64,000 nucleotides of DNA from SLRI01 sp942491185 (GTDB lineage: Bacteria; Pseudomonadota; Alphaproteobacteria; Geminicoccales; Geminicoccaceae), in assembly GCA_942491185.1 (NCBI GenBank), contig CALOAB010000010.1:210025-274024 (forward strand), given 5' to 3'. Made by a program: the position numbers and the translations under genes. Numbering within the stretch: the stretch's first letter is position 1; the number at the start of each line of letters is the position of its first letter. Shown piece by piece: positions 34,059 through 42,892 of the stretch. The notes beneath the pieces were generated by a model, which had not been told where the DNA came from, did not search any database, and worked only from the letters and a program-made list of their open reading frames with translations.

Positions 34059-35520
34059 TCAGACGCCGGTCGGGATATTGGTCGGATCGCGCTCGACGCG
34101 TCTGGGTGCGGTCAGCTCCTTCCACTTCGAAAGGGCCGCGTGCGGTGCCGGGAAGGCCGGGCGCGGCACGAAGCGGCCCCTGCCCGCCTGCGGCTGGCTG
34201 TTCTGCCCGTCCGCCCAGACCACCTCGCCGCGCGAGAGCGTGTAGCGCGGCAGGGCCGTCACCTTGAAGCCCTCGAACACGTTGTAGTCGATGATCGACT
34301 TCTGCGAGGCGGCGGTGATGGTCTTCGACAGCTTCGGGTCCCAGACGACGATGTCGGCGTCCGCCCCTTCGACCAGCGCCCCCTTCTTGGGATAGACGTT
34401 CAAGATCTTGGCGATGTTGGTCGAGGTCACGGCGACGAACTCGTTCGGTGTCAGCCGGCCGGTCTCGACGCCGTTGGTCCAGAGCACTGACAGCCGGTCC
34501 TCGAGCCCCCCTGTGCCGTTCGGCATGAAGGGGAAGCCCTTGAGCCCCATCTTCTTCTGCTCGGTGGTGAAGGCGCAGTGGTCGGTGGCGACCACCTGCA
34601 GGCTGCCGGCCTGCAACCCGGCCCAAAGGCTGTCTTGGTGGTCCTTCGAGCGGAAGGGCGGCGACATCACGCGCCTGGCCGCATGCTCCCAGCTCTTGTT
34701 GAAGTACTCGCTCTCATCCAGCGTCAGATGCTGGATCAAGGGCTCGCCATAGACCCGCATGCCCTTCTGCCGGGCCCGCCTGATCGCCTCGTGCGCCTGC
34801 TCGCAGGAGACGTGGACGATGTAGACGGGCACGCCGGTGGCGTCCGCAATCATGATCGCCCGGTTGGTGGCCTCGCCCTCGACCTCGGGCGGCCGCGAAT
34901 AGGCGTGGCCCTCGGGCCCGATGATGCCGAGCTCCATGTACTTCTTCTGCAGCTCGGCCACGACATCGCCGTTCTCGGCATGGACCAGCGGCAGGGCACC
35001 CAGCTCGGCGCAGCGCTTGAACGACGCGAACATCTCGTCGTCGTCGACCATCAAGGCGCCCTTGTAGGCCATGAAGTGCTTGAACGTGTTGACGCCGCGC
35101 TTCACCACCTCGGCCATCTCGTCGAACACCTGCTCCGACCAGCCGGTGATCGCCATGTGGTAGCCGATGTCGATGCAGATCTGCTTTTGCGACTTCTTAT
35201 CCCAGTCATCGACCGCCGTGATCAGGCTGCCGTCGGCGCCCGGCAGGACGAAGTCGACCAGCATGGTGGTGCCGCCGGAGGCGGCGGCGAAGGTGCCGCT
35301 CTCGAAAGTCTCGGCCGCGGTCGTGCCCATGAACGGCATCTCGAGATGGGTGTGCGGGTCGATGCCGCCCGGCATGACGTAGGCGCCGTCCGCCTCGATC
35401 GTCTCGTCGCCCTTGAGGTTCGGGCCCGATGGCCTTGATGGTCTCGCCCTCGATCAGCACATCGGCCTCGAAGCTGCGGTCGGCGGTGACCACCGTTCCG
35501 CCCTTGATCACCTTGCTCAT
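34059..35520 (-). pseudogene. hydA: Dihydropyrimidinase, single-base frameshift
   Basis: Together the two frames encode a dihydropyrimidinase of about 486 residues, which opens the ring of dihydrouracil or dihydrothymine. The first part is MSKVIKGGTVVTADRSFEAD through IKAIGP. The second resumes at NLKGDETIEADGAYVMPGGI and has the metal-binding DPHTHLEMPF, the Lys that becomes carboxylated in FMAYKGALMVDD, the VHAENGD ligand region and ATDHCAF. The frame shifts near 35425, where an extra C in CGGGCCCGAAC breaks the reading; removing it restores the family sequence. A sequencing error is likely, since the rest is perfectly conserved and its partners are intact. It lies between beta-ureidopropionase and the importer. 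Confidence 0.85.
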
Positions 35521-35541
35521 TGCGCTCTCCTAAACAAGATC

Positions 35542-35564
35542 GTGGGGAAGATGATCTTCCCCAC
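35542..35564 (-). promoter_or_regulatory. Perfect intercistronic hairpin 1 (pydC-hydA gap)
   Basis: GTGGGGAAGAT and ATCTTCCCCAC are perfect inverted repeats of 11 bp around one base, in the 113-bp gap between the beta-ureidopropionase-like gene and hydA. It may work as an attenuator, a processing site or a repressor-binding palindrome. Confidence 0.5.
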
Positions 35565-35607
35565 ACCCCATCGGTACTTGGCGTCTGCGCAAAATACCGG
35601 TGGGGCA

Positions 35608-35628
35608 CGGGGAGGTGCTACCTCCCCG
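35608..35628 (-). promoter_or_regulatory. Perfect intercistronic hairpin 2 (pydC-hydA gap)
   Basis: CGGGGAGGT-GCT-ACCTCCCCG forms a 9-bp perfect stem 5 bp after the beta-ureidopropionase stop. Together with hairpin 1 it makes two separate strong structures within one short gap; no T-tract follows. Confidence 0.5.
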
Positions 35629-35633
35629 CACTG

Positions 35634-36884
35634 TCATCCTACGATCTCGGCCGTCTCGACCACCGCGTGAAACAGCACGTTGGCGCCCTTCTCGGCCCAC
35701 TCCGGCGAAATGTCCTCGGCCTCGTTGTGCGACAAGCCGTCGACGCAGGGGCACATCACCATGCAGGTGGGCGCCTTGCGCGAGATCCAGCAGGCATCGT
35801 GACCGGCGCCCGAGACGATGTTCATGTGGCTGTAGCCGAGCCGCTCGGCAGCCCGGCGGACCGCATCGACGCAGCCCTGGTCGAAGGTGACGGGATCGAA
35901 GTGGCCGGTCTGCTCGAAGGCGATCTCCAGCCCCAGCTCCTCGGCGATCTTCTTGGCCCCGGCCTTGGCGCGCGCGTCCATGTCGGCCTGCACCTCGAAG
36001 GAGGGCGAGCGGAGGTCGATGGTGAACACCGTCCGGCCTGGAATAATGTTGCGGCTGTTGGGATAGACCTCGATATGCCCGATGGCGCCCACCGCGTTCG
36101 GCTGGTGGCTCATCGCGATCTCGTGCACCAGCTCGGTGATCCGCGCCATGCCGAGCCCGGCATTGCGGCGCATCGGCATCGGCGTCGAGCCGGTATGGCT
36201 CTCGCGGCCGGTGAGCGTCACCTGCAGCCAGTTGAGCCCCTGGCCATGGGTGACGACGCCGATATCCTTGCCTTCCGCCTCGAGGATCGGCCCCTGCTCG
36301 ATATGCAGCTCGAAGAACGCCTTCATCGGCCGGTCGCCGACCACCTCGTCGCCGCGCCAACCGATCCGCTTCAGCTCGTCGCCGAGGCTGAGCCCCTTGG
36401 CGTCCTTGCGCTCATAGGCCCAGTCCTGGGTATGAACGCCGGCGAAGACACCGGAAGCCAGCATCGGCGGGGCGAAGCGGGTCCCCTCCTCGTTGGTCCA
36501 GTTGACGACGACGATCGGATGCTTGGTCTTGATCTCCAGGTCATTGAGCGAGCGGACGATCTCGAGCCCGGCGAGCACGCCCAGGACCCCGTCATACTTG
36601 CCGCCGGTGGGCTGGGTGTCGAGATGGCTGCCGACATAGACCGGCAGCGCGTCCGGGTCGGTGCCCTCGCGGCGCATGAACATCGTGCCCATCTGGTCGA
36701 CGCCCATGGTGAGCCCGGCCGCCTCGCACCAGCGCTGGAACAGGGCACGGCCTTCGGCGTCCTCGTCGGTCAGGGTCTGGCGGTTGTTGCCGCCGGCGAT
36801 GCCGGGCCCGATCTTCGCCATCTCCATGAGCGAGTCCCAAAGCCGCGCCCCGTCGAGCTGCAGGTTGCCGCCAGGTTCCGCCAT
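35634..36884 (-). CDS. Zn-dependent beta-ureidopropionase / N-carbamoyl amino acid hydrolase (M20 family)
   Basis: A 416-residue M20-type amidohydrolase that would cut N-carbamoyl-beta-alanine to beta-alanine, CO2 and ammonia, the last step of reductive pyrimidine degradation. Key parts are IGPGIAGGNNRQTLTDEDAE, the metal-binding GSHLDTQPTGGKYDG (near residue 85), NWTNEEGTRFAPPMLASG with catalytic Glu, ELHIEQGPILEAEG, and GAGHDACWI near the C-terminus. ATG 36884 is preceded by GGAGGACAGC. The frame stays open to 36983, but the added residues are not family-like. It is divergent from the rutR-like regulator and first in the operon that includes hydA and the importer. Confidence 0.92.
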   Translation of the reverse strand: MAEPGGNLQLDGARLWDSLMEMAKIGPGIAGGNNRQTLTDEDAEGRALFQRWCEAAGLTMGVDQMGTMFMRREGTDPDALPVYVGSHLDTQPTGGKYDGVLGVLAGLEIVRSLNDLEIKTKHPIVVVNWTNEEGTRFAPPMLASGVFAGVHTQDWAYERKDAKGLSLGDELKRIGWRGDEVVGDRPMKAFFELHIEQGPILEAEGKDIGVVTHGQGLNWLQVTLTGRESHTGSTPMPMRRNAGLGMARITELVHEIAMSHQPNAVGAIGHIEVYPNSRNIIPGRTVFTIDLRSPSFEVQADMDARAKAGAKKIAEELGLEIAFEQTGHFDPVTFDQGCVDAVRRAAERLGYSHMNIVSGAGHDACWISRKAPTCMVMCPCVDGLSHNEAEDISPEWAEKGANVLFHAVVETAEIVG

Positions 36885-37051
36885 GCTGTCCTCCGCTTCC
36901 GTCGCAACCAAGCGCCCCGACGCTCCGCACGCAGCGGCGTCGAAGGCGCCTTCGGCACCAAGACCTCGACCTTCATCACCCATCGTGGTCTATGATCAAA
37001 GGGAAAAACAACGCAAACGTCGCTTGTGATTTTGATCGAGGTGAAGGGCTG
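36885..37051. promoter_or_regulatory. Divergent promoter region of the pyrimidine operon and its regulator
   Basis: This 167-bp region separates the beta-ureidopropionase gene from the rutR-like gene. A partly symmetric sequence TGGTCTATGATCAAA (36986-37000) has half-sites related to the known RutR operator (TTGACCA-N2-TGGTCAA), but the match is incomplete, so it is only a candidate operator. Confidence 0.3.
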
Positions 37052-37725
37052 GTGGACAGGGAGCCGCGCTCGGCAACGAGGACGGAAGGGTTCGGCGCCC
37101 CGCCGCGGGCAGCCAGCGCGTCTCGAGACGCGACCCAAAACCAGCGCCTGAAGACCGCACGCATCCTCGACGCCGCGCTCGATGTCTTCTCGGCAAACGG
37201 GTTTCGCGGCGCCACCCTCGACCAGATCGCCGACTCGGCCGGCCTCTCGAAGCCCAACCTGCTCTACTACTTCGCCTCGAAGGAAGCCGTGCATCGGGTG
37301 CTGCTCGAGCGGCTGCTCGACACCTGGCTCGAGCCCTTGCAGCGCCTCGACCCGCAAGGCGAGCCGCTGGCCGAGATCCAGGCCTATATCCGGCGCAAGC
37401 TGGCGATGGCCCGCCTGCTGCCGCGGGAGAGCCGGCTCTTCGCCAACGAGATGCTGCAGGGCGCGCCGGTGATCGGCGATGTGCTGGAAGGCCCGCTCCG
37501 CGCCCTGGTCGAGCAGAAGGCAGCGGTGCTACGGCCTGGATGAAGGAGGGCCGCCTCGCGGAGGTCGACCCGCACCATCTGATCTTCTCGATCTGGGCCA
37601 CGACCCAGCACTACGCCGATTTCGACGTGCAGGTGACCGCCGTGCTCGGCCGGGACGACGAGGCACGCTTCGCCGACGCCGAGCGCTTCCTGCTCGGCCT
37701 GTTCGAGCGCGGGCTGAGACTTTAG
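37052..37725 (+). pseudogene. rutR: RutR-like TetR-family regulator, single-base frameshift
   Basis: The first frame carries the TetR helix-turn-helix (RILDAALDVFSANGFRGATL, then DQIADSAGLSKPNLLYYFAS) and the RutR-type ligand domain up to VEQKAAVLR. It then runs into a TGA. The next frame continues directly with WMKEGRLAEVDPHHLIFSIW and ATTQHYADFDVQVTAVLG, a hallmark of RutR. One missing C near 37535 (CGGCCTGG for CGGCCCTGG) explains the break. RutR in E. coli senses uracil or thymine and controls pyrimidine utilisation, fitting this locus. GTG 37052 is used as start, since the upstream ATG (36992) lies within the promoter region. Either the gene is dead or the base is a sequencing error. Confidence 0.8.
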
Positions 37726-38047
37726 CGGTCCCATCGAGACGGATGTGTCCCACAGGACGTAAAGCCCCCGAAAAAACCGAACTTCCCAAAACCGGGGTTC
37801 CAGCCCCCCTCGAGAGCGGCACCCTAAACGGGAGTGGGCACTCGGGCCGGGGCATGCCGGGGGAGGATGGAGCCTGGATGAGCGGACTCCCCGAACTCCA
37901 ACTACATTGGGCAGAACATCGACAACCATGGGACGAGGCGGGGTGCCGCCGAGGGCGGTGGGCACAGCCGTTTAATCTGCCCTTGGGCCGCGGGGCCCCC
38001 CTCGTGCGTGCAACCAAAAAAAGGGGGGGAAGGTCCGGAGCGGAGCC
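37726..38047. other. Gene-free stretch after the rutR-like gene
   Basis: About 320 bp with no credible coding sequence. It has several homopolymer blocks (CCCCCGAAAAAACCG near 37765, seven A then seven G near 38015) and mixed composition. It may contain the rutR terminator; nothing else is recognised. Confidence 0.4.
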
Positions 38048-38440
38048 ATGATCGAGCAGGGGTGGGAACTTGTCTCCAAGGGTGACTGGGACACGTTGAT
38101 CACGGACTATAAGGACGAGGCGCATGCCTTGTAGATGCCGGGGCAGAACGGCTAAGACCGCGTGATCGAAAGACGGAGGCGTCTGTCCAATCCACGCGGT
38201 ACGCTCAGCAATCTCGGGCTCGCAATCTGGGCTCGCGTACGCCTGGCTTTGCGGTGACCGCAGTCCGCCAGATCGGCGATGGCGACGAGGTCGTGTCCGT
38301 CGTCGACTGGAAGTGCGACAAGATTCCAGACGGCAAGGCTCAGTCGACGGTGCTGTTTCGGATGTCCGAAGGCAAGATTTATGAAGAACGCTGGTTCATG
38401 GACACTGAACAGTGGAAGGCTGCTTTCAGATCGACCGGCC
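38048..38440 (+). pseudogene. SnoaL/NTF2-like protein, decayed
   Basis: The start ATG 38048 opens IEQGWELVSKGDWDTLITDY, typical of a SnoaL-like polyketide-cyclase/NTF2-fold protein, but it hits TAG after 28 codons. From about 38250 another frame resumes with FAVTAVRQIGDGDEVVSVVD and then KIYEERWFMDTEQWKAAF, the conserved end of such proteins. Between them about 150 bp are scrambled by stops and indels. The fold is a small ligand-binding barrel with many functions; this copy is surely non-functional. It lies in the gap that splits the pyrimidine locus into two parts. Confidence 0.7.
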
Positions 38441-38748
38441 CCGCTCTCTCTGACACCGCGGGCCGTGACCCAATAGCTGGCTGGCACTCTGGCGTACAAC
38501 CTCCGAGTTTGCGATTTCTGTGCAACGCGAGTTCCCGCGAAAACGGTGGTTTTTGGCCAGGACTGACGCAGGACCGTCGTTGCTGGGGTTCTCGCGGTCA
38601 CAAACCCTTGTCAAAACCGTGCTGCGTTTGACCGGCTCTTGGCAGGGTCGTACCTGACACCCCGTTTGCCGCGGCTCCTGCGGATATCTTGAAAGGCTCG
38701 AAGCGCCTGACGCTGCCCACTTCGTCGCTGCCGTAGCAAGCGTGACGG
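38441..38748. other. Gene-free stretch before preA
   Basis: About 300 bp past the SnoaL relic with no recognised gene, hairpin or repeat. A reading frame continues here from the relic but shows no protein-like pattern. Confidence 0.4.
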
Positions 38749-40050
38749 CTACTCCGCCGCTTGCGCTGCAGGGTTGTTCGGGTGCGTCGTCCAGTTGGCG
38801 GGCGTCGCCTCGACCACCTTGCCGGTGCGCAGGTCGACTTGGCCGGGCTCGAGGGCTTCGAGCGTGATGCAGTTCTCGACCGGGCAGACATTGACGCAGA
38901 GATTGCAGGCGACGCATTCCTCGTCGATCACCTCGAAGACGCGGCCGGGCTTGATGGCGATCGCCTGGTGCGAGGTGTCCTCGCACGCGGCGAAGCAGCG
39001 GCCGCACTTGATGCAGAGATCCTGGTCGATCCGCGCCTTGGCGACGTAGTTGAGGTTGAGATACTGCCAGTCGGTGACATTGGGCACGGCCCGGCCGGTG
39101 AACGCGTTGAGCCGCTCGTGGCCCTTCTCGTCCATCCACTGCTCGAGGCCGGAGATCATCTCCTTCACCACCTTGAAGCCGTAGGTCATGGCGGCCGTGC
39201 AGACCTGCACGTTGCCGGCGCCCAAGGCCATGAACTCGGCCGCGTCCCGCCAGGTGGTGATGCCGCCGATGCCGGAGATCGGCAGGCCCCGGGTCTCGGG
39301 GTCGCGGGCGATCTCGGCCACCATGTTGAGCGCGATGGGCTTCACCGCCGGGCCGCAATAGCCGCCATGGCTGCCCTTGCCGTCGATCGAGGGCTCCGGG
39401 CTGAAGCTGTCGAGGTCGACCGAGGTGATCGAGCTCACCGTGTTGATCAGCGAGACCGCATCAGCGCCACCCTGCTTGGCCGCCCGCGCCGGGTAGCGGA
39501 TGTCGGTGATGTTGGGGGTCAGCTTGACGATCACCGGCATCCGGGTGTGCGCTTTGCACCAGCGCGCGACCATCTCGATATATTCCGGCACCTGGCCCAC
39601 GGCCGAGCCCATGCCGCGCTCGCTCATGCCGTGCGGGCAGCCGAAATTCAGCTCGATACCATCGGCGCCGGTATCCTCGACCTTCTTCAGGATGAAGGTC
39701 CAGGACTCCTCGTCGCAGGGCACCATCAGGCTCACCACCATGGCGCGGTCGGGCCAGTCGCGCTTGACCGCCTTGATCTCCTGCAGGTTCACCTCGAGCG
39801 GCCGGTCGGTGATCAGCTCGATATTGTTGAGGCCGAGGAGCCGGCGGTCGGCGCCCCAGATCGCCCCGTAGCGCGGCCCGTTGACGTTGACGATGTGCGG
39901 GTCGAGGCCGAGCGTCTTCCAGACCACGCCACCCCAGCCCTGCTCGAAGGCGCGCCGGACGTTGTACTCCTTGTCGGTCGGCGGTGCCGAGGCGAGCCAG
40001 AACGGGTTCGGCGACTTGATGCCGACGAACTCACTGCGCAGATCGGCCAC
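38749..40050 (-). CDS. preA: NAD-dependent dihydropyrimidine dehydrogenase, catalytic subunit PreA
   Basis: A 433-residue protein. The N-terminal dihydroorotate-dehydrogenase-like TIM barrel binds FMN and the pyrimidine: IKSPNPFWLASAPPTDKEYN, ELNFGCPHGMSERGMG with the catalytic Cys region, VKLTPNITDI and SGIGGITTWRDAAEFMALGA. The C-terminus holds two [4Fe-4S] ferredoxin motifs, CIKCGRCFAAC (near residue 347) and CVACNLCVNVC (near 380). With PreT it reduces uracil and thymine to the dihydro forms using NADH, the first step of the reductive pathway. It lies 27 bp downstream of preT on the same strand. Confidence 0.96.
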   Translation of the reverse strand: MADLRSEFVGIKSPNPFWLASAPPTDKEYNVRRAFEQGWGGVVWKTLGLDPHIVNVNGPRYGAIWGADRRLLGLNNIELITDRPLEVNLQEIKAVKRDWPDRAMVVSLMVPCDEESWTFILKKVEDTGADGIELNFGCPHGMSERGMGSAVGQVPEYIEMVARWCKAHTRMPVIVKLTPNITDIRYPARAAKQGGADAVSLINTVSSITSVDLDSFSPEPSIDGKGSHGGYCGPAVKPIALNMVAEIARDPETRGLPISGIGGITTWRDAAEFMALGAGNVQVCTAAMTYGFKVVKEMISGLEQWMDEKGHERLNAFTGRAVPNVTDWQYLNLNYVAKARIDQDLCIKCGRCFAACEDTSHQAIAIKPGRVFEVIDEECVACNLCVNVCPVENCITLEALEPGQVDLRTGKVVEATPANWTTHPNNPAAQAAE

Positions 40051-40077
40051 TGTCGTCTCCCTGCCGTGTCGGCCGCG

Positions 40078-41415
40078 TCAAGCGGCCGTCAGGTGCTGGT
40101 GAATATCCATCGCGGCATCGCGCCCCTGCGCCACCGCGGTCACGGTCAGATCCTCGCCGCCCGGCGTGCAGTCGCCGCCGGCCCAGACCCCGGCGAGGCC
40201 GGTCCGCCCGGCGCCGCTGACCGCGATCTTGCCGCCTTTCGGCGAGAGACCCTCGGGCAGGCCGCCGAGCGTCTGGCCGATGGCGAGGAACAGCTGATCG
40301 GCACGGAGCTCGAAGGTCTCGTCGGTGGTCACGACCCCGGCGCCATTTTGCCGCGTGTAGGCGAAGACGGCCGTCTCCAAGCGGCCGTCGCCGCTGAGCC
40401 GCACCGGTGCCGCATTGCAGACGATCCGCACGCCCGTGGTCGCCGCGTGCTCCTGCTCGTGGGCCGAGGCGCTCATCTTCTCCTGGCCGCGGCGGTAGAC
40501 GATCGTCACCTCCTCCGCTCCCAGCAGCTTGGATTGCACCGCGGCGTCGACAGCGGTCATGCCGCCGCCGATCACGACCACCCGCCGGCCGACCGGCAGG
40601 GTCGACTTGTCCGCGGCCTGGCGCAGCTCGGCGATGAAGTCGACCGCCGAGCGCACCCCGTCGAGCTCGAGGCCTGGAATGTCGAGCCCGTTCACGTCAC
40701 CGAGGCCGAGCCCCAGAAAAACCGCGTCATGCGAGGCCTTGAGCTCCGCCAGCGTGATCTGCCGGCCGAGTGCTTGACCGTAGCGGATCTCGATGCCGCC
40801 GATCTGGAGCAGCCAATCCAACTCGGCCTGGGCGAAGCCGTCGACCGTCTTGTAGGCAGCGATCCCATACTCGTTGAGCCCGCCGCCCTTTGGCCTGGCC
40901 TCGAAGACGGTGACGTCGTGGCCGTGCATCGCCAGACGGTGCGCACAGGCGAGCCCGGCCGGCCCGGCACCGACCACGGCGACCCGCTTGCCGGTCGCAG
41001 CGGCGCGCTTGAAGGGGTGGACACCTGCCTGCATCAACGTGTCGGTGGCAAAGCGCTGCAGCCGGCCGATCTCGACCGGCTTGCCCTCGGCCGCCTCGCG
41101 CACGCAGGCCTCCTCGCACAGCGTCTCCGTCGGGCAGACGCGGGCGCACATCCCACCCATGATGTTCTGCTCGAAGATCGTGCGCGCCGCGGCCTCCGGC
41201 GTGCCGGTGGCGATCTGGCGAATGAAGAGCGGAATATCGATGGCGGTCGGACACGCGGTGATGCAGGGCGCATCGTGGCAGAAGTAGCAGCGGTCCGCCG
41301 CCACCAGCGCCTCGTGCGCAGAAAGCCGCGGCGCCACATCCGCGAAATGATCCTCGACCACAGATGATGCGAGCCGGCCACCAATGATCCCAGGCGTCTG
41401 CGGCGAGGCGGTCAT
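40078..41415 (-). CDS. preT: NAD-dependent dihydropyrimidine dehydrogenase, PreT subunit
   Basis: A 445-residue flavoprotein related to the glutamate synthase small subunit. The N-terminal Fe-S region is DRCYFCHDAPCITACPTAID, then NIMGGMCARVCPTETLCEEA. The FAD-binding motif is VAVVGAGPAGLACAHRLAM and the NAD(H)-binding motif is VVVIGGGMTAVDAAVQ. The C-terminal flavin motif is GVWAGGDCTPGGEDLTVTAV. It passes electrons from NADH to PreA. ATG 41415 fits the family N-terminus (MTASPQTPGIIGGRLASS). The upstream open frame runs into IS-relic DNA and is not used. It is probably the first gene of a preT-preA operon. Confidence 0.95.
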   Translation of the reverse strand: MTASPQTPGIIGGRLASSVVEDHFADVAPRLSAHEALVAADRCYFCHDAPCITACPTAIDIPLFIRQIATGTPEAAARTIFEQNIMGGMCARVCPTETLCEEACVREAAEGKPVEIGRLQRFATDTLMQAGVHPFKRAAATGKRVAVVGAGPAGLACAHRLAMHGHDVTVFEARPKGGGLNEYGIAAYKTVDGFAQAELDWLLQIGGIEIRYGQALGRQITLAELKASHDAVFLGLGLGDVNGLDIPGLELDGVRSAVDFIAELRQAADKSTLPVGRRVVVIGGGMTAVDAAVQSKLLGAEEVTIVYRRGQEKMSASAHEQEHAATTGVRIVCNAAPVRLSGDGRLETAVFAYTRQNGAGVVTTDETFELRADQLFLAIGQTLGGLPEGLSPKGGKIAVSGAGRTGLAGVWAGGDCTPGGEDLTVTAVAQGRDAAMDIHQHLTAA

Positions 41416-41439
41416 GCGGCGGTTCGGCCGAGGGGCGGC

Positions 41440-41689
41440 AGGCCACCGTTCGATGCAGTCTTGAAGTTCGAGGTGCTCTGTCTGCAGGCGCAGCACGGGC
41501 TGGAGCTTCGAGGGCGACCGAGCATCTGGGTGCGTGACCGGCTCTCTTGGATCCGGTTTTGCGGCCTGACGCTTACCGATCCCGTGCCGGGCGCGAACAC
41601 ACTGGGACTTCCGCGAGGCGCTGATCGGGGCCGATGCCCTGGACCAGCTGTTTGCCTGTCTCGACCAGGCGATCAAGGATGCCGACTAG
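41440..41689 (+). pseudogene. IS5-family transposase fragment
   Basis: A short relic reading FDAVLKFEVLCLQAQHGLEL, then DRLSWIRFCGLTLTDPVPGA NT and, after a frame change, DFREALIGADALDQLFACLD. This is the N-terminal DUF772-type region of IS5-like transposases. The catalytic DDE part is absent. It sits directly upstream of preT, at the border between the pyrimidine locus and the IS-rich region. Confidence 0.75.
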
Positions 41690-41777
41690 AGCATTTTCTA
41701 ACCTCATGGAATCGTTTGGGATTCCCTTTACGGCCGTTTCGTGATTCAAGATTTCGAGCTGATGGGGGAGGCCAGCC

Positions 41778-42240
41778 TTGATGGCTCTTGCGCTTTCTGC
41801 CGATCCACCGCCGCGTCGTGGCGGCCCGGTCGAGGGACAGGAGATATCCTGCCGTTGCGCCGCCGCTCGCTTCGGCGTCGCCTCGCATCGACGGCGATCA
41901 AGTGGCTGCAGCAATGGCGCCGCACGGGCAGCGTTCAGCCGCGGCCGCGTGGCGGCGACAAGCGCTCGCATCAGCTCGAGGCTCATGCCGCCGCCACCCG
42001 ACCTCCTCGCCGGTCGAACGGCTAGACCGACATCACGCTCGCCGAGATCGTGGTGCACCTCAGAAACGCACCCAGAGCGCTGCACGCTGATAGTAGCCCC
42101 GCGCGCGCACGTCGCGCGCGCACGAGCAACGCCATGGGCTCGGCTTCAAAAAAAAAAAACCGCGCGCACGCCGCCGAGCAGGAGCGGCATGACGTCTGGC
42201 GGCGACAGCGCAATATGCAGTCGGCTCGGCGGTGACCGAC
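41778..42240 (+). pseudogene. IS630-family transposase relic
   Basis: Pieces in several frames match an IS630 transposase N-terminal half: MALALSADP and the helix-turn-helix region (CRCAAARFGV, AIKWLQQWRRTGSVQPRPRG, GDKRSHQLEAHAA), TDITLAEIVVHL, and KKNRAHAAEQERHDVW after a run of 12 A (42148-42159). Many IS630-like elements have an A-tract here used for programmed frameshifting between OrfA and OrfB; this one may be the remnant of such a site. The DDE catalytic half is not seen, and the copy cannot be active. Confidence 0.75.
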
Positions 42241-42750
42241 CTCGTCCGGGGACGCCAAAAGGGCCGGGCGTACAGCCGCACCCCCAAGGAGCACGCCGCC
42301 GCGCCTCACCGCGCCGCCCCCGGCCCCTGGACCAAGACCACGCCGGGCGTTACGGCGAACCCGCCGCCACACCGCCAAAGGCGCGCCTAGGGCGGGGCGG
42401 CCGGACGGCGCGGCCGCTGGGCAACCGGACCCCGAACCCCACGCGCCGGGCCCGCGCCACCGGGCCGGGGCCCCCCGCCGACCGCCGGACCGTCGACCCC
42501 AGGGGCGGGGCGCGCCGCTGAACCGCGCCGCCCTTCGCCAGACTCACCCGATGTCGATGCCTGCCCGCACCAACGCGCACCGGGCGACACGTGACCCGTT
42601 CCGACAACCGGCCGCGGCGCACAAGCCCCGGGCGGCACGAGGCAAGGGCCGAGCGCGCTTCTTGCCGCCCATGGGTACCCGACGAGGGTGAGTGGAGCAG
42701 ACGGGAGACCATCGAGACCTCGGGCAGGACGCCATCGCGCGTTAGCAGAG
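42241..42750. other. Very GC-rich stretch without recognised genes
   Basis: About 510 bp of extremely C/G-rich sequence following the IS630 relic. Open frames occur on both strands only because stop codons are rare in such DNA; none has a protein-like pattern. It may be the eroded 3' half of the IS630 element or low-quality sequence. Confidence 0.4.
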
Positions 42751-42753
42751 AGT

Positions 42754-42892
42754 GAGACTTCCAGGCGCAGAGACGATTCGAATGATCGGAATTGCTCAGC
42801 GGATTATTAGACAGAGCCTGGGCAGGGCCATCGGTGAAAGACGAGGAGACTTCCAGGGGGGACGATTCGAATGTAAATGCTCAGCCGGATTA
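42754..42892. repeat. Imperfect tandem duplication between IS relics
   Basis: Two copies of GAGACTTCCAGG...GACGATTCGAATG...TGCTCAGC(C)GGATTA occur at 42754-42806 and 42846-42892 with small gaps between them. The second copy is slightly shorter. Their origin is unknown; they could be a duplicated IS end or a slippage duplication. Confidence 0.5.

Noticed and set aside
37735..38051. A 190-codon plus-strand open frame running from the rutR-like gene into the SnoaL relic
   Set aside because: The translated sequence is low complexity and unlike any protein family, and it has no ribosome site.
38761..41367. An 868-codon open frame on the plus strand antisense to preA and preT
   Set aside because: It is the complement of two strongly conserved genes and its protein is Arg/His/Ala/Asp-rich without any family pattern. 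Long antisense frames are expected in such GC-rich DNA.
42241..42750. Possible genes in the very GC-rich stretch
   Set aside because: Open frames exist on both strands but are Pro/Arg/Ala/Gly-only translations with no motif, ribosome site or conserved start.
42754..42892. tRNA or tRNA-like gene suggested by the words TTCGAAT and GCTCAGC-GGAT
   Set aside because: The T-loop-like word precedes the D-loop-like word, and no acceptor or anticodon stem can be formed.
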